This document shows, one piece after another, positions 1-8,051 of a stretch of DNA of 64,000 nt. Every line of letters starts with the position of its first letter. The stretch's first letter is position 1. The stretch spans positions 14,581-78,580 of the forward strand of contig CAAGDF010000003.1 in assembly GCA_900768525.1 (NCBI GenBank), written 5' to 3'. The stretch comes from Clostridia bacterium (GTDB lineage: Bacteria; Bacillota; Clostridia; Christensenellales; Borkfalkiaceae). The notes beneath the pieces were generated by a model. The model did not search any database, was not told where the DNA came from, and saw only the letters and a program-made list of their open reading frames with translations. The translations under genes and the position numbers were made by a program.

Positions 1-516
1 GCCGAACGAATTATCGTTTTTCCCAATAACGCAAACGTAATTCTTACGGCAAACCAAGCCGCCGAATTATATAAAGAAAGCGAAATCGTGGTAGCGGAAA
101 GCAAGACGGTCGGCGAATGTTATGCCGCATTATCCTTAGCCGACTTAAGCGGCGATACGGATACCGTAAAGCAGCAAATAGATTTGATTTCGGGCGAAAG
201 CCTTACGGCGTACGTTTCTACCGCAATCAGGGATACCGACGCAGGCGGTGTTGCCGTTCGTCGCGGAGATTACATAGGTTTTGCGCGCGGCGAAGTGCTT
301 TGCGATTTTAAAAGCAGGAAAGAAGCCGCAATCGAACTTGTCGATCATCTGAACGCAAATATATACGGCTTGCTGATTATTTTTGTCGGCGCGGATGCGA
401 ACGAGCAGGAAGCCGAAGAAATTGCAAAAGCCATAACGGCAAAATACAAATATCTCGAAGTCGTGGTTCGTGACGGCGGTCAGCCGATTTATGACTATAT
501 GTTTGTTTTTGAATAA
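1..516 (+). CDS. fakA: Fatty acid kinase ATP-binding subunit FakA (DAK2/YloV family), C-terminal part
   Basis: The reading frame is open from the first base, so the 5' part lies outside the window and 171 residues remain. The visible part opens with a segment like the conserved 'I-LPNN-N-I-A--QA' stretch of the YloV/FakA C-terminal domain (IIVFPNNANV near residue 4) and ends with VVVRDGGQPIYDY, matching the family's terminal GGQP motif. FakA is known to phosphorylate exogenous fatty acids presented by FakB. The catalytic DhaL-like domain would be upstream and cannot be checked. The next gene is a FakB-type DegV protein, which supports the call. A GTG at 88 is internal and is not a real start. 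Confidence 0.88.
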   Translation, partial: AERIIVFPNNANVILTANQAAELYKESEIVVAESKTVGECYAALSLADLSGDTDTVKQQIDLISGESLTAYVSTAIRDTDAGGVAVRRGDYIGFARGEVLCDFKSRKEAAIELVDHLNANIYGLLIIFVGADANEQEAEEIAKAITAKYKYLEVVVRDGGQPIYDYMFVFE

Positions 517-624
517 AAGTTTTAAGCGGCGCGTGCAAAAAGGCGTCGCAATATAAAAGTCGGCAACGCCCGAACAGCCGTAAGCTGCGCAAGGAGTTCC
601 GCAAATAAACAAAAGAGGATTAAA

Positions 625-1491
625 ATGCTGACGATTTTTTGTGATTCGGATATGGATATAACGCCGGAGGTTGCCGCGCGTTACGGTTTTAAACTTATAA
701 GCATGCCCTACTCGCTTAACGGCGTAACGGTTTTTCCGTACGAAACGCCGATGCCCGAACTGCATGCTTTTTACGACGGACTGCGCGCGGGCGATTTGCC
801 AACTACAAGCGGCGTGTCCGAGGAAAAATACAAACAGTATTTCCGCCCCGAGTTTGAAAAGGGCAACGATATACTCTATGTGCATTTTTCGGCGGCAATG
901 TCTTGCACGTTCGAGGCTATGAACAATGCGGTTGCCGAGCTGAAAGCCGAGTTTCCAGAGAGAAATTTCTATACGATAGATACCAAGGGTATAACCATTA
1001 TCAGTTATGCGATTGCCTGCGAGATCGGAGACATGTATATTGCCGGCGCAAGTCTTGACGATATTTTAAAGTGGGCAAGCGTAGAGGTAGATAAGTTCGC
1101 TCAATACTTTTTTGCCGACGACCTTAAATTTTTCAAGCGCAGCGGAAGAGTCAGCGGTTTTGCCGCTATCATGGGCAACCTTATCGGAATAAGACCTATC
1201 ATATACATGACGCCCGATGGCAAAATGGTAAGTTTATCAAAAGAACGCGGCAGAGCCCGCGCGCTTAATCGCTTGCTTTCTTATATGGAAGAACTCGGCG
1301 AAGATATAGATAAACACCGCATTATCATCGGTCATACCGACGCGCCCGAAATGGCGGCGGAGCTTAAAAATATGATAATCGAAAAGTTCGGCGACGGGCT
1401 CGATATAGTAACTATTACAACAAACCCCACGTCTGGCAGTCATTGCGGTCCCGACGGCGTCGGAGTTGCATTCCACTGCAAGCATAGATAA
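625..1491 (+). CDS. fakB: DegV family fatty-acid-binding protein (FakB)
   Basis: A 288-residue protein of normal DegV length. It has the typical DegV order of motifs: an N-terminal D-S-D-D strand, a Thr/Ser loop TTSGVS (60-65), a second loop FSAAMSCTF (88-96), and the LKFFKRSGRVSG segment (167-178). DegV proteins bind one acyl chain and, as FakB, deliver it to FakA for phosphorylation; the acyl phosphate then goes to PlsX/PlsY. The gene lies 108 bases after fakA, with plsX and acpP two genes on, so the role is well supported by context. AGAGG upstream of the ATG at 625 serves as ribosome site. Chain-length preference cannot be read from sequence. Confidence 0.9.
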   Translation: MLTIFCDSDMDITPEVAARYGFKLISMPYSLNGVTVFPYETPMPELHAFYDGLRAGDLPTTSGVSEEKYKQYFRPEFEKGNDILYVHFSAAMSCTFEAMNNAVAELKAEFPERNFYTIDTKGITIISYAIACEIGDMYIAGASLDDILKWASVEVDKFAQYFFADDLKFFKRSGRVSGFAAIMGNLIGIRPIIYMTPDGKMVSLSKERGRARALNRLLSYMEELGEDIDKHRIIIGHTDAPEMAAELKNMIIEKFGDGLDIVTITTNPTSGSHCGPDGVGVAFHCKHR

Positions 1492-1598
1492 TTGTTACAC
1501 GCTGTGCAAATATCGGACAGCCGCAACGCAGCATAAACGCTTGCCGCGAGCCGCAAATATGCGCGCCGCCAACATAAAAAATATTCAAGGGTAGTGTT

Positions 1599-2720
1599 AT
1601 GGTAAAGATCGTTCCCGTAAAGACAAAGCGGGATCAAAAGGAATTTATTGAGTTTCCTTTAAGGTTATATAAAAAAAATCCGTATTTCGTACCGCCGCTG
1701 TACGGCGATGAAAAAAAGATGTTCAAAAGTAAGTTCGTTTATAACGAAACTTGCGATTTCGCTTGTTTTCTCGCTAAAAAGGACGGAGTGACCGTCGGTC
1801 GTATTCAAGCCATACTATCGCGTCCGTCAAACGAAAAAACGGGCGAAAAGCGTGTCAGATTTACAAGATTTGACGCTATCGACGATTACGAGGTTTCCGA
1901 CGCGTTGTTTAACGCTGTGGAAAAATTCGCAAGATCGCTCGGAATGGACACGATTTGCGGACCGCTAGGCTTTTCCGATCTCGAAAGAGAGGGCTTGCTC
2001 GTTGAGGGCTTTGAAGAACTTTCCACGTTCGAGGAGCAGTACAATTACGAATATTACGGCAAACTTATAGAACGTTACGGCTTTGTCAAAGAAGTCGATT
2101 GGGTGGAATCGAAGATATATTTGCCGAAAACGGGCATTGAAGAAATGCAAAAAATGTCCGATTTCGTAATGAAACGTTACAAACTGCACATAGGCGAAGC
2201 GAAAAACGTAAACGATTTTCTTAAAAAATATGCCGACAAATTTTTCGAGCTTCTCGACATAAGCTATGAAAATTTATACGGCACCGTGCCTTTTACCGAC
2301 GGCATGAAGAAGATGATGGAGGAAAATTTCCGCCTTATAATCGACTTGAAGCACGTCGTAATCATTCTTAACGAGAAAGACGAACCTGTTTGCCTCGGAA
2401 TATGTTTCCCGTCGCTTGCCAAAGCCGTTCAGAAATCGGGCGGACGGCTTACGCCCGCCGCGCTTATAAGAATACTCAAGGCGGTAAAGCATCCCGAAAT
2501 AATTGACCTCGGTCTTATAGCCGTTCACCCCGACTATTTAAACCGCGGTATCACGTCGGTTGTTTCCGCCGGGCTTATGAAAATGCTTGCCGAGGGCAAC
2601 ATAAAATATGCCGAAACAAATCTTAATCTTGAAGACAATCATGCCATTTTAAACCAATGGAAACGTTTCGACAGCGTTCGTCATAAGCGCAGACGCGCAT
2701 ATGTGAAAAAGTTAAAATAA
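1599..2720 (+). CDS. GNAT-like acyltransferase of unknown substrate
   Basis: A 373-residue protein. The C-terminal third resembles a GNAT fold: a beta4-like strand IAVHPDY beginning near residue 304 followed by LNRGITS, which sits where GNAT proteins carry the acyl-CoA pyrophosphate loop. The N-terminal half (KNPYFVPPLYGDEKKMF, near residue 30) is like a family of uncharacterised clostridial N-acetyltransferase-like proteins. It sits between fakB and plsX, with only 3 bases to plsX, so it is almost certainly co-transcribed with acyl-phosphate metabolism genes. An acyl-handling role is a reasonable inference; the substrate is not known to me. Confidence 0.7.
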   Translation: MVKIVPVKTKRDQKEFIEFPLRLYKKNPYFVPPLYGDEKKMFKSKFVYNETCDFACFLAKKDGVTVGRIQAILSRPSNEKTGEKRVRFTRFDAIDDYEVSDALFNAVEKFARSLGMDTICGPLGFSDLEREGLLVEGFEELSTFEEQYNYEYYGKLIERYGFVKEVDWVESKIYLPKTGIEEMQKMSDFVMKRYKLHIGEAKNVNDFLKKYADKFFELLDISYENLYGTVPFTDGMKKMMEENFRLIIDLKHVVIILNEKDEPVCLGICFPSLAKAVQKSGGRLTPAALIRILKAVKHPEIIDLGLIAVHPDYLNRGITSVVSAGLMKMLAEGNIKYAETNLNLEDNHAILNQWKRFDSVRHKRRRAYVKKLK

Positions 2721-2723
2721 GAT

Positions 2724-3743
2724 ATGATAAAAATCGCAATAGACTGTCTGGGCGGCGATCATAGCCCGGACGCTAATATAGAGGGTGCTCTTGCCGCGCT
2801 TAATAAACATTCCGATCTTTGCGTCGTGCTTTTCGGCGACGAAAGCGTGATAAAAAGCAAACTCGAGGGCAAAAAGTACGATAAAATGCGTGTGGAAATC
2901 GTTCACGCGCCCGTAGAGGTAACGGGCGACGATAAACCTATCGACGCGTTCAGGCTGAAAAAACAGTCGTCGATGGTGAGTTCTGTTTCGCGTATGCGCG
3001 AAGATGAAACTATCTCGGCGCTTGTGTCGGTCGGTTCAACGGCGGTGCTTGTCGGCACGTCCATTCTTCGCCTCGGCAGAATAGAGGGAGTTCGCCGTCC
3101 CGCGTTTTGCCCTGTGCTACCCGCTATGAACGGAGGCGTGGTCGGCTTGTCCGACAGCGGAGCAAACGTAGACTGCACGCCATTGCAACTTCACCAGTAC
3201 GCAGTTATGGCAAGCGCATACATGACCGCCATGTTTGGCGTGGAAAACCCGCGCGTCGCGCTTTTAAATATCGGCGTTGAACCCGAAAAGGGCGACGACC
3301 TTCACCGCGAGGCATACAAATTGCTTGCCGCCGATAAAAGTCTTAATTTTGTCGGCAATATGGAAAGCCGCGATTTTCTCTCGGGTAAATACGATCTGAT
3401 CGTCAGCGACGCGTTTTCGGGTAACGTACTTATCAAAAGCACGGAGGGCGCGGCGCTCGAACTGCTTAAAAAAATCAAAAAAGACATAATGAGCAGTTTT
3501 ATAAACAAGATCGGCGCGCTGTTTTTAAAGAAAATGTTCATGCAGGAAAAAGAGTTTATGAACTATCATAATTACGGCGGCAGCGTGCTTCTGGGGCTGG
3601 AAAAAATAGTCGTTAAAGGGCACGGTAGCAGTAATGCCAAAGCGTTTGAAATCTGCGTTGAGCAAGCGTATAAACTCGTCGGCTCAGACCTTGCTGGCAA
3701 AATAGAAAATGGTATTGCGACAACCGTCGAACAAGATAATTAA
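2724..3743 (+). CDS. plsX: Phosphate acyltransferase PlsX
   Basis: A 339-residue protein with the PlsX opening motif DCLGGDHSP (residues 7-15; the family consensus is D-MGGD-aP) and the conserved later segments VGSTAVLVGTS and SDAFSGNVLIKSTEG. PlsX interconverts acyl-ACP and acyl phosphate at the membrane surface and feeds PlsY in phosphatidic acid synthesis. The next gene is acpP, its direct substrate carrier, and the kinase FakA with its carrier FakB is just upstream. Endogenous and scavenged acyl chains would therefore meet in this operon. The start follows the previous gene by three bases. Confidence 0.95.
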   Translation: MIKIAIDCLGGDHSPDANIEGALAALNKHSDLCVVLFGDESVIKSKLEGKKYDKMRVEIVHAPVEVTGDDKPIDAFRLKKQSSMVSSVSRMREDETISALVSVGSTAVLVGTSILRLGRIEGVRRPAFCPVLPAMNGGVVGLSDSGANVDCTPLQLHQYAVMASAYMTAMFGVENPRVALLNIGVEPEKGDDLHREAYKLLAADKSLNFVGNMESRDFLSGKYDLIVSDAFSGNVLIKSTEGAALELLKKIKKDIMSSFINKIGALFLKKMFMQEKEFMNYHNYGGSVLLGLEKIVVKGHGSSNAKAFEICVEQAYKLVGSDLAGKIENGIATTVEQDN

Positions 3744-3761
3744 GCTATAAAGGAGCTAAAA

Positions 3762-3989
3762 ATGTTTGAAAAAGTAAGAAAACTCATTGCTTTGCAACTC
3801 AAAATACCGGAAGATAAAATCACTATGGAAAGCCGTATAAAGGACGACCTCGGTGCCGATTCCGTCGATATTCTGCAATTGCTTATGACTCTCGAAGATG
3901 AGCACGGAATCGAAATTCCCGATGAAAAACTCGTCAGGTTCAACACCGTCGGCGATATCGTAGAATACCTCGAATCCTGTAATTTGTAA
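3762..3989 (+). CDS. acpP: Acyl carrier protein
   Basis: A 75-residue acidic protein with the phosphopantetheine attachment motif GADSVDILQL; the modified serine would be Ser34. Helix II continues as LMTLEDEHGIEIPDE, typical of type II fatty-acid synthase carriers. An AAAGGAG ribosome site lies just before the ATG. It is the last gene of the fak-plsX set and is followed by a strong two-way terminator at 4124-4167. Confidence 0.96.
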   Translation: MFEKVRKLIALQLKIPEDKITMESRIKDDLGADSVDILQLLMTLEDEHGIEIPDEKLVRFNTVGDIVEYLESCNL

Positions 3990-4123
3990 GCCGATTATTG
4001 TCAGGCATAGAATAGAAAACCGGTAAAAATGCCACAAATCTATTCTAACTTTGACATAAAAATTAAAAAACGGGCTTATAGATTGTGCCGTATTAAAGGA
4101 AAAACGATAACCGGACCAAAATT

Positions 4124-4167
4124 AAAAGGACTGAGGCAAGTGATATACGGCTTGCCTCAGCCCTTTT
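4124..4167. terminator. Bidirectional terminator between acpP and the uracil permease
   Basis: A long inverted repeat: an AAAAGG-ACTGAGGCAAG arm, a 10-base loop, and the complementary CTTGCCTCAG-CCCTTTT arm, followed by T-rich sequence on the plus strand and by TTTTAATTTT on the minus strand. It separates two converging transcription units. Confidence 0.9.
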
Positions 4168-4182
4168 TGTTTGTCTGTCTTA

Positions 4183-5646
4183 TTATTTATTGTCGTCGTC
4201 GGTAACGGTTGCGCCGAACATATCTTCTTCTATCTTTTCGCCTTCGGCAAGCGTTACGTTTTTGGTAACTTCAACTTTTTTGGGCTTAAGAATGAGGTTT
4301 ACGATAATGCCGAGGATGAGTGCGCAAGCGGTGCTTGAAATGCTAACTTTGCCGAATTCGAGGTATATTCCGCCAAGACCTGTAACGAAGATTGCAGCCA
4401 CAACGAAGAGGTTTTTGGAATCGTCAAGGTCAACGTTCTTGAACATACGAAGACCGGATACCGCGATGAAACCGTAGAGCGCGATGCAGATTCCGCCGAC
4501 TACGCAGGAGGGAATGCTTTCGATAAAGAGCATTACCGGATAGATAAATGCAAGCACGATGCACATTATTGCCGTAGTAAATATGGTGTAAACCGAAGCG
4601 TTACCTGTGATTGCAACGCAGCCGATCGATTCGCCGTAAGTGGTGTTGGGGCAACCGCCGAAGAATGCGCCTGCAATCGAGCCTACGCCGTCGCCGAGCA
4701 ACGTTCTGTGCAGTCCGGGATCTTTAAGCAGGTCGTTACCGATAATCGAAGAGATGTTCTTATGGTCGGCAACGTGTTCGGCAAATACAACCATAGCGAC
4801 GGGCGCGAACGCGACGAATATATTGAGTACCGCCGTCCAGTCGAGCGGGTGAGTGGTGGAAGCCGAACCCGTAAGTTCTTTAAATGCTTCTATGAAAGAG
4901 AAGGAGGGCAGCCAGTTGTTGAAATCGGCGATTTTGGTAAATTCGCTGAAGTTGATGAGCTGCATATAGGGGACGTTGCAAAGCAAGCCGATAACCGTGA
5001 AGATGCTTGCAAGCAGATAGCCCGCGCCTACGCCGATTACGAAAGGAATAAGTTTCATCTGCTTATTGCCTTTAACCGAAGCGATTATGGTAACGATGAA
5101 TGTTACAAGACCTACGAGTATCGCAAGCAGATTGTAGTTATTTTTGCTTACGGCAATGTTCATAAGGTTGTTCATAGCCGAGCCGGAAAGGCTGAGCCCG
5201 ATAAGCGCAACGGTCGGGCCTATGATTACGGGAGGCATAAGTTTGTTGAGCCATTCGGAACCGACTTTGGTAATTATCAGCGCGATTACGACGTACACAA
5301 GTCCCGCGAAAATCGAGCCGAGCAATATGCCGCAGTATCCGTAAAGAATACCCGTGCTGAGCGGTGCGATAAAGGCAAACGAGCTGCCTAAGAACACAGG
5401 GCTTTTAAACTTGGTGAAGAGGAGATAAACAAGAGTACCGACGCCGGCGCCGATGAGTGCCGCAGCCTGGCTCATGTTCCGAGAGAAGAATTCAAGTCCG
5501 TTCTTTGCACAAAAGTCGGCGGCGTTGCCGTTTACGAGTGCGGGCACCAGAACGGTTGCCGCAAGAATGGCAAGCACTTGCTGAAATGCAAATACGAGGT
5601 TTTTGCCGAACGGTACTTTTTGCCGTACGTCATAGGTGAGTTTCAT
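4183..5646 (-). CDS. uraA: Uracil permease, NCS2 family
   Basis: A 487-residue, strongly hydrophobic transporter with about 12-14 membrane segments and NCS2 motifs: an N-terminal QQVLAILAATVLVPAL segment, FLGSSFAFI in the TM3 region, VVFAEHVADHKN (the E-H region near the substrate site) and GCPNTTYGESIG. NCS2 proteins carry uracil or xanthine with protons. The upstream neighbour is pyrR under PyrR attenuation, which argues strongly for uracil. AGGAGATAT precedes the ATG. A highly charged C-terminus (EGEKIEEDMFG) is cytoplasmic. Confidence 0.92.
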   Translation of the reverse strand: MKLTYDVRQKVPFGKNLVFAFQQVLAILAATVLVPALVNGNAADFCAKNGLEFFSRNMSQAAALIGAGVGTLVYLLFTKFKSPVFLGSSFAFIAPLSTGILYGYCGILLGSIFAGLVYVVIALIITKVGSEWLNKLMPPVIIGPTVALIGLSLSGSAMNNLMNIAVSKNNYNLLAILVGLVTFIVTIIASVKGNKQMKLIPFVIGVGAGYLLASIFTVIGLLCNVPYMQLINFSEFTKIADFNNWLPSFSFIEAFKELTGSASTTHPLDWTAVLNIFVAFAPVAMVVFAEHVADHKNISSIIGNDLLKDPGLHRTLLGDGVGSIAGAFFGGCPNTTYGESIGCVAITGNASVYTIFTTAIMCIVLAFIYPVMLFIESIPSCVVGGICIALYGFIAVSGLRMFKNVDLDDSKNLFVVAAIFVTGLGGIYLEFGKVSISSTACALILGIIVNLILKPKKVEVTKNVTLAEGEKIEEDMFGATVTDDDNK

Positions 5647-5808
5647 AATTTTTATATCTCCTGTATAAAATTAATTACTGTATCTTTTCGGCTTTTGCGG
5701 TGGCGGGGTGCACGTTACCGTTACTTGCGCCGCGCGCCGCCGAATTTTTGCCGCCGTTTTAGCCCGCGGTTTGCGCGGTTATTATAGGGCGTGGCATTCA
5801 ATTTCGTT

Positions 5809-6354
5809 TCAGCCGTTAACACCTGTATAAAGTTTTACGTTTTGTTCGTCGTCGGTTTCAAAAAAGTTGACCGCAACCACTTCGCTTAGCTTTGTCGGCA
5901 GGTTTTTGCCCACAAAGTCCGCGCGAATGGGCAGTTCTCTGTGCCCACGGTCTACTAAAACGGCTAGTTGTACGGACGACGGTCTACCTTTTGCAAGCGT
6001 TGCTTCAAGCGCGGCTCGAGCCGTCCGACCTGTAAATATAACGTCATCGCACAAAACGACTATTTTGTTTTTTACCTCAAACGGAATGTTCGTTCCGTTT
6101 ACAACGGGCGTTTCAAACTTTTCCGTAATGTCGTCGCGATAAAGAGAGATATCGATGCTGCCGACCGGCGTTTTTACATCTTCAAATTTTTCTATATAAT
6201 CGGCGAGCATTTTTGCCATAGGAACGCCGCGCGTCACAACGCCGATCAGAACAACGTTTTCAACGCCTTTATTCCTTTCTATTATTTCATGCGCTATTCT
6301 TGCGATCGCGCGGTTTACGGACTGTTCGTCCAGAATAATCTTTTCTTCCGTCAT
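5809..6354 (-). CDS. pyrR: PyrR, pyr attenuation regulator / uracil phosphoribosyltransferase
   Basis: A 181-residue protein. The PRPP-binding loop VVLCDDVIFTGRTA lies at residues 99-112 and matches the PyrR consensus VDDVLYTGRT; Arg-rich RGHRELPIRADFVGKN follows. PyrR binds pyr mRNA leaders when UMP is high and favours a terminator hairpin. I place the start at 6354 (MTEEKIILDEQ). A longer frame to 6417 would run through the terminator hairpin of the leader and lacks homology to the family. The uracil permease follows about 160 bases downstream on the same strand, with no clear terminator between. Confidence 0.93.
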   Translation of the reverse strand: MTEEKIILDEQSVNRAIARIAHEIIERNKGVENVVLIGVVTRGVPMAKMLADYIEKFEDVKTPVGSIDISLYRDDITEKFETPVVNGTNIPFEVKNKIVVLCDDVIFTGRTARAALEATLAKGRPSSVQLAVLVDRGHRELPIRADFVGKNLPTKLSEVVAVNFFETDDEQNVKLYTGVNG

Positions 6355-6367
6355 TTTCCGTCGCGAT

Positions 6368-6401
6368 ACAAAACAAAAACGCCTTGCATACCGCAAAGCG
6401 T
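6368..6401 (-). terminator. Intrinsic terminator of the pyr attenuator
   Basis: Read on the minus strand: ACGCTTTGC, a five-base loop, GCAAGGCGT (one G-U pair), then TTTTTGTTTTG. It lies 14 bases before the pyrR start and after the PyrR-binding loop, exactly where an attenuator terminator belongs. Confidence 0.85.
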
Positions 6402-6454
6402 CAATAACCATAATCAAACCGAGCTTTAAATCGCCCTTAAAAATCTGAAATTAT

Positions 6455-6500
6455 CGTTTGCCTTGCGGACCTCTCGTGCCCGGCGGGTATCGCAGTACCC
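6455..6500 (-). promoter_or_regulatory. PyrR-binding leader (pyr attenuator)
   Basis: On the minus strand the leader carries GGGC-ACGAGAG-GTCC followed by GCAAGG. This fits the known PyrR recognition hairpin, whose loop holds a conserved GAGAGG and whose upper stem ends in CC/GG pairs. It lies just downstream of a consensus promoter and upstream of an intrinsic terminator. The anti-antiterminator logic is inferred from Bacillus-type pyr leaders. I could not compute the alternative fold. Confidence 0.8.
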
Positions 6501-6521
6501 CTTAAAGACTTATCGATTGGC

Positions 6522-6550
6522 ATTATAACGAATTAAAAAAAATATGTCAA
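6522..6550 (-). promoter_or_regulatory. Sigma-A promoter of pyrR-uraA
   Basis: TTGACA, a 17-base spacer, then TATAAT on the minus strand; both boxes are perfect consensus. The start of transcription would fall near 6515, about 160 bases before the pyrR start codon, leaving room for the attenuator. Confidence 0.9.
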
Positions 6551-6553
6551 CTC

Positions 6554-6599
6554 AAAAAAACGCCGGATAAAAAATTTGTTCCGAAAATTTTTTATCCGG
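6554..6599 (-). terminator. Terminator of the DUF2804 gene
   Basis: On the minus strand: CCGGATAAAAAATTT, a short loop, the complementary AAATTTTTTATCCGG, then CG and seven T. It ends transcription from the DUF2804 gene immediately before the pyrR promoter. Confidence 0.88.
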
Positions 6600-6667
6600 G
6601 AACACCCGCGTCCTTTGGCAGACCTGCAATTTTTTTTGTCTGCCTTTCATCTTGCGCCGCAAAAGTC

Positions 6668-6687
6668 GCGATAATCGACCTATAGGC
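6668..6687 (+). repeat. Dispersed element copy A (core GCGATAATCGACCTATAGGC)
   Basis: A perfect core, C variant. AAAAG lies just upstream and eight T lie just downstream; a wider inverted repeat CGCAAAA/TTTTGCG encloses it. Intergenic, between the DUF2804 gene end and its terminator. Confidence 0.85.
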
Positions 6688-6780
6688 GTTTTTTTTGCGT
6701 TACAAGTATGGCACGTCGGGTGTTATTGCGTGTATTCTACCACTGCAAAATATATCACACGCACTTATAGTGAACCCGCA

Positions 6781-7812
6781 TTACCAGCGGTTGCGGACGT
6801 GTTCGGCGAAACCGATTTTATCTTTAATTTCGATAACTTTGCCGTCGTCAAGGATAACCGTGCCGGAAAATAAACCGAATACTTGATGCTGATTGCTCGA
6901 TATAATAAGGGCGTTGGCGTTGTCGTAACGGTCGATCAGCGGAACAAAAGACAAGTTAAACCTGCCTTCATCGTCGGTAAAAGTCCATGTCGACATATAA
7001 TCAAAGCCCTTGCCGTTGTGTTTTTTTGGAATATTGAAAACGACCTGATTGAGTTTATGCGCTTTTCCGTCGTAAAACAGCATGTTCTCGGATGCGGCGG
7101 AGGTGTCGCCGAACCCGTAACCGATATTGAACCCGAATTTTACGTCGTCTATAAGACATTGCAGGCTGCCCCAGTACCACTCGTTGGAATAAGTCCACAC
7201 GCCGCGCCCCCAGTCGAGGGTGGCTAGCGAGTTTTCTTCGCTGAAAACGTAGCGGTTTTTGCCGATAGAGCAGTAGCCGCGCGCGGTCATCGCGTTGGCT
7301 TTGATGTTGTAATAAAAATGTTTCGGCTTGTCGAACGGCGTGGCTATAACTATTTTATCGCGCGGTTCGTCGAAAAGTTCAAATTCGCAGGTAAAATCTT
7401 GTTTTTTGTCAAACTGTCTGAACGTAAAAGTCAGCTTGCGAATGCCGTTTTCCTGCGCAAAGCACCCGTCTACTTTTTTATCTTTATAACAGACCGTGCC
7501 CGTGCGGTAGTCGGGCGTAAGCCCGATTTTCCCAAAAGATAAGGCGTGCATCGTGCTCTTTGTTATGTAAGTGCGTTTTTCGAAATCGAGAAAACTCACC
7601 GACGCCAAAGACATGTACGAGTTGTCGTCGATTGTCAGGCACACGCCTTGTTTGCCGTTGGAAATAAAATAGTAATCCCATTCCTTAATGCGCAGTTTGC
7701 CCGCTTTGATCGCTTTTCGGTCGTAAATCTTTACCGCCTCGGTAGCGTATCCGCACTCGGTAAGATTGCCGTTTTCGTCCAGAAGATTGCCCGCGCTGAG
7801 TATTTTTTGCAT
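6781..7812 (-). CDS. DUF2804 domain-containing protein
   Basis: A 343-residue protein spanning a full DUF2804 domain, a family without established function that is predicted to be beta-rich and lipocalin/carotenoid-hydratase-like. Visible family features include an LDWGRGVWTYSNEWYW segment and a C-terminal DDGKVIEIKDKIGFAEHVRNRW. No signal peptide is seen, so it is likely cytoplasmic. I use the ATG at 7812 because GAGAGGG sits six bases upstream and a promoter at 7864-7892 would exclude the longer frame that begins at 7923. It is a single-gene unit with its own promoter and terminator. Confidence 0.85.
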   Translation of the reverse strand: MQKILSAGNLLDENGNLTECGYATEAVKIYDRKAIKAGKLRIKEWDYYFISNGKQGVCLTIDDNSYMSLASVSFLDFEKRTYITKSTMHALSFGKIGLTPDYRTGTVCYKDKKVDGCFAQENGIRKLTFTFRQFDKKQDFTCEFELFDEPRDKIVIATPFDKPKHFYYNIKANAMTARGYCSIGKNRYVFSEENSLATLDWGRGVWTYSNEWYWGSLQCLIDDVKFGFNIGYGFGDTSAASENMLFYDGKAHKLNQVVFNIPKKHNGKGFDYMSTWTFTDDEGRFNLSFVPLIDRYDNANALIISSNQHQVFGLFSGTVILDDGKVIEIKDKIGFAEHVRNRW

Positions 7813-7863
7813 TTTTTCCCTCTCAAAATGTAAAGCAGTAATAAAAGGCTGCTCTTGATCTGT

Positions 7864-7892
7864 AATATACCATAAAAAAACCGCTTTGTAAA
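7864..7892 (-). promoter_or_regulatory. Promoter of the DUF2804 gene
   Basis: TTTACA, a 17-base spacer and TATATT on the minus strand. Transcription would start near 7857, inside the longer possible frame, which supports the start codon at 7812. Confidence 0.8.
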
Positions 7893-8051
7893 CGGCAAAG
7901 CGATTTTTCCATATGTTTTTCACTTAGATTACACGCGTCTTACAATACGCGTTCTTTTCGGCGTTTTATTTGTTTAATTGTTAATTTTTGCGGCTTGTTT
8001 TGCTTGTTTTTGCCGAGCGTTTAACGTTTACGTTTATGCCGCAAAACAAAA

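Noticed and set aside
145..885. A 246-codon open frame on the minus strand
   Set aside because: It lies opposite fakA and fakB, shows no family features and no ribosome site, and follows from the codon use of the true genes.
4708..5391. A 227-codon open frame on the plus strand
   Set aside because: It is antisense to the uracil permease, whose membrane pattern and motifs are clear; the frame is very rich in charged residues.
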